From NCBI GenBank assembly GCA_018818785.1, contig JAHIRF010000003.1:1-38460 (forward strand): 38,460 nucleotides of DNA, in the 5' to 3' direction. Both the position numbers and the translations under genes were made by a program. The notes under the pieces are model-generated. The model did not search any database. It was not told where the DNA came from and saw nothing but the letters and a program-made list of their open reading frames with translations. The DNA comes from Thermoplasmatota archaeon. Its GTDB lineage: Archaea > Thermoplasmatota > Thermoplasmata > UBA10834. Shown in pieces: positions 32,796-38,460 of this stretch (positions within the stretch are counted from its first letter, which is position 1; each line of letters begins with the position of its first letter).

Positions 32796-33587
32796 TCAGA
32801 TGCCTTCGTCCCGGGACAGGTCCCTCGGGAACAACTTGAAAGTGCATGCGGGTTTGTCCTGTGCCATGCAGCTCTCCTCGACCGCGAGCACGGACCTACC
32901 GAACGATTTCAGACCGACCGTCTCCATTATCCCACACAACGGGGTGCACATCGGAGATTCGCAATGCCCCATCGAACGTGAGAGGAGCGATGTGGTCTCC
33001 ACCTTCGCCATGGCCGTCTTCTCGTCGAAGAATTTGACATCATAGGTCGTGATCCACCCGACATCGTTGATGACCTGCAGGCCGTTGTCGAATGTCTTGG
33101 ACGGCTCCTTGTCTGCAGGCATCTGCATCAGCCTGTCGTGAAGGTCGACCAGTCCGGCGAACAGGTTGCTCAAGTGGCTCTGCATCTCCTCGTCCCCGCG
33201 CAAGAACTTCATGACCGACACGGTCGACCAGATGCCCTCCTCGGACGATATGCGCTCCACGAACCTTGGCCGGGGTTCTTGCGGCTTCTTAGCTCCCTGG
33301 ATGGCCGCACCTTTCTGGTCCTTCGTGAAGGTCTTCGTGCCCCCTATCTGCGAGATCTTGCCCTCGCGCCTCACGCGCCCCTTCTCCTTGCCGAACGCGT
33401 ACCTGCGCTTGACGACATCCTGTATCTCCAGATCCTGGGCCTCCTGCATCATGTGTCTCAGTTCGGCGTTCACCCAGCCGACGTTCTCTATGTGTCCGTG
33501 CTCACCGACCTCCAATCCCAGCTCGAAAGCAGCTTTCACTAGTTTCGTCTTCGCGAGGTCGTCCAGGTAGTCCTTTCGATGAAGCAT
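32796..33587 (-). CDS. V4R-like (4-vinyl reductase) ligand-binding domain protein
   Basis: A 263-aa soluble protein. The C-terminal third has the Cys arrangement of the V4R small-molecule-binding domain: SMGHCESPMCTPLCG, then VLAVEESCMAQDKPACTF, likely a zinc or ligand site. The middle (about 110-200) reads SEEGIWSTVSVMKFLRGDEEMQ, followed by a helix-rich part. The N-terminal 60 residues are helical (LVKAAFELGLEVGEHGHIENVGW), and a Lys/Arg-rich linker separates the two. V4R proteins commonly act as sensors for hydrophobic ligands. ATG 33587 is chosen because GGAG lies 9 nt upstream; GTG 33593 is an alternative start. It is transcribed just after the 144-aa gene (28-nt gap). The identification rests on the Cys pattern and is moderate. 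Confidence 0.6.
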   Translation of the reverse strand: MLHRKDYLDDLAKTKLVKAAFELGLEVGEHGHIENVGWVNAELRHMMQEAQDLEIQDVVKRRYAFGKEKGRVRREGKISQIGGTKTFTKDQKGAAIQGAKKPQEPRPRFVERISSEEGIWSTVSVMKFLRGDEEMQSHLSNLFAGLVDLHDRLMQMPADKEPSKTFDNGLQVINDVGWITTYDVKFFDEKTAMAKVETTSLLSRSMGHCESPMCTPLCGIMETVGLKSFGRSVLAVEESCMAQDKPACTFKLFPRDLSRDEGI

Positions 33588-33615
33588 CGTCACAGCTCCG
33601 CGGGATCAAGAGGTT

Positions 33616-34050
33616 TCATGGCAGTTCGAAAGCGGTCGAGAATGGGCGTATCATGTCCTTCGTGAGTCCGTCGCTCATGAGGTGTTCGTAGAGCTCGAAT
33701 GCGATATTTCTCCTCTTCAACGGATCCTCCTCGGTCGCAATGTTCGAGACCAAGGTCGATAATGATCTCCTCGTGTCGAACCCTAACAACGACATCCTGG
33801 AACAGAGGTCGGACAGGGTGTCGAACTGAACATCCGATAACCGTCCTTCCTTCGCGGCTGTTGTCACCAACTCTCTCACTCCCGCCTGCTCGGGGGCGAC
33901 AACGCCCTGACATCGGTCCGCCTTTCCTACATTCAAATCGAGAAACAAAACCGCCTTCTTCTCGTCTTTCCGGGAGGGCTTCCCGCTCTTTATTTCCCCA
34001 GATTTTCCCATGCGACGATCCCATCCGCGGCGAAGAGCCGTTGCACTCAT
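33616..34050 (-). CDS. Small helical protein of unknown function (144 aa)
   Basis: I do not recognise this family. The first ~35 residues are basic and likely disordered (MGKSGEIKSGKPSRKDEKK). After that comes KKAVLFLDLNVGK and a helical body (VRELVTTAAKEGRLSDVQFDTLSDLCSRM, then AFELYEHLMSDGLTKDMIR), giving a plausible 110-residue fold. ATG 34050 has AGGACGG just upstream; ATG 34008 is an alternative start. A minus-strand TATA-like TATTTGTAC overlaps the AGTAC repeat element at 34082-34097, so this gene is a likely target of the divergent RHH regulator. It would be cotranscribed with the V4R-like gene. Confidence 0.6.
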   Translation of the reverse strand: MSATALRRGWDRRMGKSGEIKSGKPSRKDEKKAVLFLDLNVGKADRCQGVVAPEQAGVRELVTTAAKEGRLSDVQFDTLSDLCSRMSLLGFDTRRSLSTLVSNIATEEDPLKRRNIAFELYEHLMSDGLTKDMIRPFSTAFELP

Positions 34051-34081
34051 CCGTCCTAAGCATTGACGAGGCAGACATTGT

Positions 34082-34097
34082 AGTACTTTTGGAGTAC
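34082..34097. promoter_or_regulatory. AGTAC-N6-AGTAC element, site 1
   Basis: AGTAC occurs at 34082-34086 and 34093-34097, exactly 11 bp apart, followed by AAA. TTGTA and TACAA at the outer edges add weak dyad symmetry. It overlaps the promoter of the 144-aa gene and lies 137 bp before the GTG of the RHH gene. The same arrangement is found at site 2. Confidence 0.5.
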
Positions 34098-34154
34098 AAA
34101 TAGGTTTTCAACGGGCGGCCCTCACTGTTGGGTTTATGAACCCTTTCCGATAGA

Positions 34155-34162
34155 ATAAAAGC
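34155..34162 (+). promoter_or_regulatory. TATA box of first RHH regulator
   Basis: AATAAAAG about 60 bp before GTG 34219 gives a predicted transcript start near 34187. This excludes the longer frame from TTG 34183 and supports GTG 34219. Confidence 0.5.
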
Positions 34163-34218
34163 TAGGATGCAAGTTCCAGAGCTTGTTATCACGTTTGATA
34201 TCGAGGGAGAGGCAGATT

Positions 34219-34446
34219 GTGGACGGAAAGGGGAAGAAATCGAAGAAAGATGACCGCATCACGATAAAGATCGATAGGGCTTTAGGAAATGCGATCGGAA
34301 AGATGATTCAAGAACATCCCGAATGGGGAATAGGTTCCGTTTCTGAGTTCATACGCAGGTCACTGGACCGCGAGATGGAGTACAGGCGCAGCATCGGTGA
34401 TAGGAAGGTTGTCGAGATAAACCTCACACCTGGACGTTCTCGTTAG
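34219..34446 (+). CDS. Ribbon-helix-helix (Arc/CopG-like) DNA-binding regulator 1
   Basis: A 75-aa protein with a basic N-terminal tail (KGKKSKKDD), the DNA-contacting strand DRITIKIDRAL, helix A (GNAIGKMIQEHPEWGI), and helix B ending in the SVSEFIRRSLDREME motif typical of RHH dimers. GTG 34219 is preceded by GAGAGG at 34207-34212. It shares the core EHPEWGI...SV.EF.RR with the paralogue at 37029. The C-terminal end overlaps the small Cys protein gene on the other strand by 23 bp. RHH proteins bind short repeated half-sites 10-11 bp apart, and the AGTAC repeats near both genes match that geometry. Autoregulation or control of the divergent gene is inferred. Confidence 0.82.
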   Translation: MDGKGKKSKKDDRITIKIDRALGNAIGKMIQEHPEWGIGSVSEFIRRSLDREMEYRRSIGDRKVVEINLTPGRSR

Positions 34447-34609
34447 GACAGCCCCTGCAGATGGATTGTACGTGTGGGGCCTTCGCCAAGTCCTCGAAGC
34501 TCTTGACCAGAGATTTGGTGTCCATTCTGCAATTCTTGGGCAGGATGACGACTATCTTTATGCAATCCTTGCAGGTCGTCAGATTAGTGATCGTGTGAAC
34601 CTCTTCCAT
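34424..34609 (-). CDS. Small Cys-rich protein (61 aa), possible metal-binding
   Basis: A short minus-strand gene with start ATG 34609, which follows a GGGGAT run a few bases upstream, and a TATA-like TGTTTATC on the minus strand at about 34665. It has two Cys-x-x-Cys pairs (Cys13/Cys16 in TTCKDC and Cys51/Cys54 in SICRGC) and Cys27, separated by a helical stretch MDTKSLVKSFEDLAKAPHV. This spacing suggests a zinc or iron-sulphur site. I do not recognise a family. It overlaps the end of the RHH gene tail-to-tail by 23 bp. Coding status is supported by motif regularity and promoter but not proven. Confidence 0.5.
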   Translation of the reverse strand: MEEVHTITNLTTCKDCIKIVVILPKNCRMDTKSLVKSFEDLAKAPHVQSICRGCPNENVQV

Positions 34610-34684
34610 CAAAATCCCCAAGTGTCTATGCCTGATCGGGGAAGATGACTGCCCTGTTGATAAACAAACACCCGAACGCGGAGG

Positions 34685-35764
34685 TCACTTTCCTCTTTCC
34701 AATTCCTCGATGGCTCTCAGCACATCGGAGGGTTTCGGTTTGTCCGGCATGTTCTTCGCGTTGTGGTCCTTCTCACAGGCGTAATCGACGGCACGCTTAA
34801 GAGCCGTCTTGTCGACGTCCCCCAGCATGGACAATCTGGTCGGGAGGTCGACGCTGTCGCACCACGAGACAAGACCGGCGACCTCTTCCTTCTTCCTTCC
34901 CTCGTAGGCCGCCTGGACTATGGTGCAGTACGCGACGATCTCGCCATGCTGCGACTTCATCGTCCCCGTCCTCGTGAGGCCGTTGTGCAGGGCATGTGCG
35001 AGGGCACATCCCGTGTTCTCGAACGCCATCGCGGACGACAGTTTGACAGCCTCTATCACCTCGTCCACATCCGCGGAGCATATGCCGTTCCGCACATGCC
35101 TCACCGCATTGAGGCCGTGTTCCATCAGACTTTTGTAGCAAGCGTCCGCGAGTGCTAGCGCAGCTCCGGTCGGCACGGGGCCGTCCTTCTTCCTGTCCCT
35201 CGCCTTCGCATACGCCTCGCTCTCGAATTTGCACGATAATGCGTCTCCCATGCCCCATACCAGATACTTGTATGGCGCCTTGCACAGGATGTCCGTATCC
35301 TCTATCACTATCACGGGGTTCCTCGGAAGGACGATTGATTCCATGAACTTGTGATCCTCGGTGTAGATCACGCTCTCCGCGCTCGTATCTGCGTTCGTGG
35401 CGCACTGCGTGCCCACGATAATCGAAGGGATCTTCAGCTTCCACGCGACCGCCTTGGCCGTGTCGACCGCCTTCCCTCCGCCCACGCCGACCACGAAGTG
35501 AGGATGGACCTCCCTCCCCTTCTCCGCGAGCTCGTCAATCTTGCCCTTCGTGCATTCCTTCACGGTCGAGTCCCACAGCGATACATCTATCCCGTTCGAT
35601 TCAAGGGACTTCCTAACGCTGTCCCCGGCCACCGAAAGGGCTGTCTCACCTCCGACCACAAACGCCTTGTTCCCGTAGGCGACGGCCTTCTGACCGAGGT
35701 AGTAGACCACTCCCTTCCCCTGAAGGTAGAGCGATGGTGTCGTCATTCTTCTGATTGGATCCAT
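34685..35764 (-). CDS. gldA: Glycerol dehydrogenase family (iron/zinc-containing) alcohol dehydrogenase
   Basis: A 359-aa NAD-dependent polyol dehydrogenase related to bacterial GldA. The Rossmann half has the GVGGGKAVDTAKAVA nucleotide motif, and the middle has IIVGTQCATNADTSAESVIYTED, as in GldA. Metal ligands are visible as the Asp in WGMGDALS, the His in CALAHALHNGLT and the His in SQHGEIVAYC. Archaeal glycerol-1-phosphate dehydrogenase is a relative, but the SVIYTED and GMGDALS blocks fit GldA better. A GAGGAGAT ribosome site on the minus strand supports ATG 35764. It likely oxidises glycerol to dihydroxyacetone or reduces a similar carbonyl; the substrate is inferred. It is divergent from the methyltransferase gene and shares an AT-rich promoter region with it. 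Confidence 0.88.
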   Translation of the reverse strand: MDPIRRMTTPSLYLQGKGVVYYLGQKAVAYGNKAFVVGGETALSVAGDSVRKSLESNGIDVSLWDSTVKECTKGKIDELAEKGREVHPHFVVGVGGGKAVDTAKAVAWKLKIPSIIVGTQCATNADTSAESVIYTEDHKFMESIVLPRNPVIVIEDTDILCKAPYKYLVWGMGDALSCKFESEAYAKARDRKKDGPVPTGAALALADACYKSLMEHGLNAVRHVRNGICSADVDEVIEAVKLSSAMAFENTGCALAHALHNGLTRTGTMKSQHGEIVAYCTIVQAAYEGRKKEEVAGLVSWCDSVDLPTRLSMLGDVDKTALKRAVDYACEKDHNAKNMPDKPKPSDVLRAIEELERGK

Positions 35765-35823
35765 ATCGTCATCTCCTCGAAATCGAACTCATAAAAGCTG
35801 GTATCTACTGAAACCGTAAGCGG

Positions 35824-35847
35824 CTATAAAAAACAAGTCTATAATAA
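35824..35847. promoter_or_regulatory. Divergent TATA elements between gldA and methyltransferase
   Basis: CTATAAAAAA (35824-35833) and TATAATAA (35840-35847) are TATA boxes facing the methyltransferase. The first also reads TTTTTTATAG toward gldA, about 60 bp before its ATG. Confidence 0.5.
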
Positions 35848-35877
35848 CCAACGAGGACAATCCATACTCCAGAGATA

Positions 35878-36618
35878 GTGTGGGTGGTCCATCTGGAACA
35901 ATGCAATCAACCCTCGTGCGAGGATTCGGATTCCATCAAGAAGAGCACCATGGAATCCTATGACCGTCAATGGATGAGGCAAGACGAGGATGCAGCCGCC
36001 GAGAGACGCAGGCGCTTGTCCTCCATCGCGGACCCGCTCCTCTCGATGGTGAACCCTCTATCGGGCAAGGTGGTGCTCGACCTCGGCATCGGCACGGGCA
36101 GCCTAGCTTTCCGCGCGCTCGAGCTGTCGCCACCTAAGGCGATGATAGGGGTCGATTTCTCAGGGCCAGGACTGCGCGTCGCCCGCACCATATCCAAGCA
36201 TGCTAAATTCAATGACATGGACGTCGAGCTGGTCCGAGCGGACCTCGAGAGGATGCCTATCGCCTCCAGATCCATCGACGTCGTATTGAGCCAAGCCACG
36301 CTTAACCTGTTGCCGGACAAGCGCGCGGTGTTCAGCGAGATATCGAGGGTGTGCAAGTCTGGGGCCAGGATCGCGGTGTCAGATGCGTTCAAGACGTCCT
36401 TCTCATCGTCTGAAGGTTCATGGGAGCAATGTATCGGCGGCACCATCACCGTGAGCGAGTTCTCCACGTTCGCCCTCAACGCAGGGCTCATAATACTGGG
36501 ACAGACAGACCTCACAAAGGCCGTGAAGGAACTCATATCCTCTGGAAAATGGGATTGGCCTGAGTTCCTGGAATACAACATGGATTATAGGGCGTTCATG
36601 ATGATGAAGAGTGGATGA
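35878..36618 (+). CDS. Class I SAM-dependent methyltransferase
   Basis: A 246-aa soluble methyltransferase with a Rossmann-like fold. Motif I is VVLDLGIGTGSLAFRAL (about 66-82), with the acidic end of the second strand in IGVDFSGPGL. Motif II is RADLERMPIASRSIDVVLSQATLNLL, motif III is ISRVCKSGARIAVSDAF, and the tail FLEYNMDYRAFMMMKSG resembles the C-terminal lid. The first 24 residues contain CNQPSC and may be a small metal site or an unneeded extension; ATG 35950 (MESYDRQWM) is an alternative start closer to the fold. The gene has its own promoter. Arsenite, ubiquinone/menaquinone-like or small-molecule methylation cannot be separated from sequence alone. Confidence 0.82.
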   Translation: MWVVHLEQCNQPSCEDSDSIKKSTMESYDRQWMRQDEDAAAERRRRLSSIADPLLSMVNPLSGKVVLDLGIGTGSLAFRALELSPPKAMIGVDFSGPGLRVARTISKHAKFNDMDVELVRADLERMPIASRSIDVVLSQATLNLLPDKRAVFSEISRVCKSGARIAVSDAFKTSFSSSEGSWEQCIGGTITVSEFSTFALNAGLIILGQTDLTKAVKELISSGKWDWPEFLEYNMDYRAFMMMKSG

Positions 36619-36740
36619 TCGGTCAGAAAAAATGTGCGTACATGGTATGTCGGCCGGCCCCGGTACGGTCTCTTCTCCAGGAGAGGCAAAGAGGGGAGTA
36701 TCTCCGCGGTATTCGAGGCCAGCCTTTTATTGCTAATCCA
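36619..36740. other. Intergenic segment, no clear gene
   Basis: A 122-nt gap between the SAM methyltransferase and the Cys-rich minus-strand frame. I see only small GC-rich inverted stretches (CTCTTCTCC/AGGAGAG near 36671-36687) and no supported coding frame. Confidence 0.3.
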
Positions 36741-36882
36741 TCAGGCATCGATCGGTTCTATGGGGAGTTCCTTCCTCAGGACGTTTCCGCATCGAGGGCA
36801 CCTCTCGATGTTGTGCGGCAACTTGAGGGCGCATACCATGCATGTCTTCTGCTCCTTGCATACACATTCTTCGATCTGCCAT
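36741..36882 (-). pseudogene. Zinc-ribbon-like small protein, frame broken near its start
   Basis: One minus-strand frame, from about 36863 down to TGA at 36741-36743, encodes EECVCKEQKTCMVCALKLPH and then ERCPRCGNVLRKELP. It carries a set of Cys-x-x-Cys-like pairs that read as a zinc ribbon. No ATG, GTG or TTG opens this frame before the first Cys; it starts right after a TGA. In another frame an ATG at 36882 begins MADRRMC, and a single-base shift between about 36865 and 36870 would join the two into a protein of about 47 aa. It may be a true frameshift, a sequence error, or a start I cannot see. It lies directly beside AGTAC site 2. Confidence 0.4.
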
Positions 36883-36894
36883 CACCCCGATTGG

Positions 36895-36910
36895 AGTACA
36901 GTAATAGTAC
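36895..36910. promoter_or_regulatory. AGTAC-N6-AGTAC element, site 2
   Basis: AGTAC at 36895-36899 and 36906-36910 repeats with the same 11-bp period as site 1 and is followed by AA. It is 13 bp upstream of the minus-strand ATG 36882 and 134 bp before the second RHH gene. Confidence 0.5.
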
Positions 36911-37028
36911 AACGCTACATTAAGATGCCGGAATTCCCGGTCTGGACCATAGTTCGATGAAAGGTCGTGGCGGCTGCATGCAATCACAAGATGCATTAAA
37001 TCGTACATCGATTAACCTCTGGAGTAAA

Positions 37029-37232
37029 ATGGCGAAGGATGATAGAGTCACGATGAAGGTGGATCGTGCTCTCTGGAGTAGCGTCAGTGCGCTGATCAAA
37101 GAACATCCTGAGTGGGGAATATTATCTGTGCCAGAGTTCGTGAGGCGTGCGATAGACAGCGAGATACGCGCTCGAAAGGAGGCGGGGAACAGCACCGTGA
37201 TCGACCTCCCGCTCCGTTCGAAGTCGAGGTGA
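37029..37232 (+). CDS. Ribbon-helix-helix DNA-binding regulator 2
   Basis: A 67-aa paralogue of the regulator at 34219. It opens MAKDDRVTMKVDRALW (strand), then SSVSALIKEHPEWGI (helix A) and SVPEFVRRAIDSEIRARKE (helix B). It lacks the Lys-rich extension of regulator 1. ATG 37029 has GGAG at 37021-37024 and a TATA-like CATTAAAT about 38 bp upstream. A longer frame from ATG 36957 is unlikely because the extra residues do not align with the paralogue. It is convergent with the symporter gene. The strong similarity of the recognition strand suggests both paralogues read the same or similar AGTAC half-sites. Confidence 0.82.
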   Translation: MAKDDRVTMKVDRALWSSVSALIKEHPEWGILSVPEFVRRAIDSEIRARKEAGNSTVIDLPLRSKSR

Positions 37233-37235
37233 AGC

Positions 37236-37250
37236 GGGTCCGCTGGACCC
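37236..37250. terminator. Small hairpin between convergent genes
   Basis: GGGTCC (37236-37241) and GGACCC (37245-37250) form a 6-bp stem with a GCT loop between the RHH stop (37232) and the symporter stop (37258). It could serve transcription in both directions. No strong T-tract is present. Confidence 0.35.
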
Positions 37251-37257
37251 CCTCGTC

Positions 37258-38460
37258 TCACCCATCGACGTGTTCTGTCACGCCACCTTCCGGTTCGTCC
37301 GCGCTACCAGCTTTCTCGCCGCGGTTCGTAGCCAAGGATACCAGCACGAGCGTGGCTATCGCAGCGATCATCACAGGCACAACTGACAGGAACCCTCCGG
37401 TCCATTCTCCTGGAAGCACCTTGAAGTAGAAGCCGACGTAGACGAGTTCACCCGCGAGTATCGATGCCATGCATCCCCATTTCGTAGCCCTGTTCCAGTA
37501 GAGCGCGGCGACGGTTGTCGGGAACAGCACCGCCAGTCCTGTGAAAGTGGTCTTCGTGAGCGTCTCGAATAGTGTCTCGACCGAGCTCAGCGCTATGGCG
37601 AGGCTGACGAGTGCGAGGATCACGACGAATATCTTGCCGACCACGAACTCCTGCAGGCCAGTGGCGTTCCTCTTGAACCATCTCTTGTACACATCCCTGG
37701 TGAGCATGGAGCTGAGCACCAGGAGCTGCGAGTCCGCGGTGGACATGAGCGCGGCGAAAGCGCCTGAGAGCATGATGCCCAAGACCCATGCGGGGGCGAA
37801 CTCGCCTATCATGAGGGGCATTATGTTGTCGCTCGCGGAACCCGTGAGCCCGGGGAATTCCAGCCTGCCCCATGCGCCTATGAGCACCGGGCAGAGGAAG
37901 ACCGCCGCGGTTATCGGGGCGTACATTATCATCGAGAACTTGATCGACTTCTCGTCCCTCGCGCTGTAGAACCTTGAGAACAGCTGAGGGAACATCGGGT
38001 CGCAGAACAGCCACAGGATCATGTAACTCATCCAGATCTGGGGCGTGAAGAAGTCATTTCCACCTGGCCTGGAGAACAGCTCTGGAAACTCCTCGAAGAG
38101 ACGTGTGTTCGCCTCGGTGAATCCACCTAGTCCGACGGAGACTATCCCCACGGCCGCCACGAGCGTGACGAGCATCATTATGCCCTGCATCACATCGGTG
38201 TACGCGTCACCTCTCATGCCTCCGATCGTGACATATGCCAGGATGACCAAGGTGACTACGACGGCGCCGATCTCGTACGACACCTCTCCATCCGTGAGCA
38301 TATTGAGCGCGATGCCTCCTCCGATCGCTTGCGTGGCGATGTACGGAAGGGTGAACACGACCATGATCGCCAGGAATATCATGCGCAGCGAATCCGATTT
38401 GAACCGGTCGCCTATGAGTTCGGGCGGGGTTATGTATCCGTGTTTCTTGCCTAGCTGCCA
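37258..38460 (-). CDS. Sodium:solute symporter (SSS family), N-terminus outside window
   Basis: The C-terminal 400 residues of a sodium-coupled transporter of the SSS/SLC5 (LeuT-fold) family. The frame is open to the right edge, so the start is missing. Visible parts are GYITPPELIGDRF, the helix MIFLAIMVVFTLPYIATQAIG, AYVTIGGMRGDAYTDVMQGI (the conserved sodium-site helix), WMSYMILWLFCDPMFPQLFSRFYSARD, AFAALMSTADSQLLVLSSMLTRDVYKR (the highly conserved TM8 motif with Ser/Thr sodium ligands) and GLAVLFPTTVAALYW. At least eight membrane helices remain. Members carry proline, pantothenate, sugars or other small solutes; the substrate cannot be assigned here. It is convergent with the second RHH gene. 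Confidence 0.9.
   Translation of the reverse strand, partial: WQLGKKHGYITPPELIGDRFKSDSLRMIFLAIMVVFTLPYIATQAIGGGIALNMLTDGEVSYEIGAVVVTLVILAYVTIGGMRGDAYTDVMQGIMMLVTLVAAVGIVSVGLGGFTEANTRLFEEFPELFSRPGGNDFFTPQIWMSYMILWLFCDPMFPQLFSRFYSARDEKSIKFSMIMYAPITAAVFLCPVLIGAWGRLEFPGLTGSASDNIMPLMIGEFAPAWVLGIMLSGAFAALMSTADSQLLVLSSMLTRDVYKRWFKRNATGLQEFVVGKIFVVILALVSLAIALSSVETLFETLTKTTFTGLAVLFPTTVAALYWNRATKWGCMASILAGELVYVGFYFKVLPGEWTGGFLSVVPVMIAAIATLVLVSLATNRGEKAGSADEPEGGVTEHVDG

Noticed and set aside
36733-37008. Minus-strand frame of 91 aa covering AGTAC site 2
   Set aside because: Its upstream part runs through the predicted promoter and its downstream part is out of frame with the Cys-rich coding signal, so the frame as a whole is not a gene.

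Overview
The window looks like chromosomal DNA of a euryarchaeal-type archaeon, most likely a member of Thermoplasmatota (possibly related to Methanomassiliicoccales or other uncultured Thermoplasmata). The reasons are TATA-type promoters with short leaders, kinases with an archaeal R-H-D H-box, MttB-family methyltransferases with a corrinoid protein, very large cell-surface proteins anchored by a C-terminal membrane helix, and a DPM1/AglJ-like glycosyltransferase. Most of the window is GC-rich. Two stretches (about 110-2450 and 31300-32710) are visibly more AT-rich in codon use. No rRNA, tRNA, insertion sequence or CRISPR array was recognised. The taxonomic placement is inference.

Layout. 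1-4063: end of an unknown gene, two family-2 glycosyltransferases and a multi-pass membrane protein, plausibly a surface-glycan cluster. 4181-14599: two tandem paralogous giant surface proteins (1600 and 1823 aa). They share one architecture: signal peptide, nidogen-like domain, NEW3/DUF11-like domain, 6 or 8 copies of a ~118-aa Asp/Tyr-rich repeat, CBM9-like domain, three Ig-like domains, one membrane helix and a proline-rich tail. Both have a 5'-leader hairpin at the same distance from the TATA box, and similar hairpin terminators. 14855-16696: a soluble receiver-PAS-PAS-histidine kinase. 16739-21727 (minus): a third giant surface protein (1662 aa) with DNRLRE, concanavalin-like and cadherin/Ig-like domains, a membrane helix, a folded cytoplasmic domain and the same type of polyproline tail. 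21923-23148: a YdjM-like membrane protein and a rubrerythrin.

23365-26417: a two-gene operon of a LivJ-like binding protein and a Cache-HAMP histidine kinase, with no ABC permease, which suggests a ligand-binding signalling pair. 26481-30462: methylamine-type methyl transfer genes, namely a corrinoid protein plus MttB-like enzyme (minus) and a divergent second MttB-like enzyme (plus). Neither enzyme has an in-frame amber codon. They are separated by a 426-nt intergenic region with a near-perfect 24-bp palindrome.

30539-38460: a YjdF/DUF2238-like membrane protein, a GHKL ATPase plus STAS-like (DUF4325) pair, a V4R-like protein with a small upstream gene, two paralogous ribbon-helix-helix regulators, two small Cys-rich proteins, a glycerol-dehydrogenase family enzyme, a SAM methyltransferase, and the C-terminal part of a sodium:solute symporter that runs off the right edge. 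Each RHH gene lies about 135 bp from an AGTAC-N6-AGTAC element. Each element also sits in the promoter of a divergent gene, which suggests a small two-locus regulon.

The most promising undescribed items are the repeat-bearing surface protein family with its leader RNA hairpin and shared polyproline cytoplasmic tails, and the RHH/AGTAC regulatory module.
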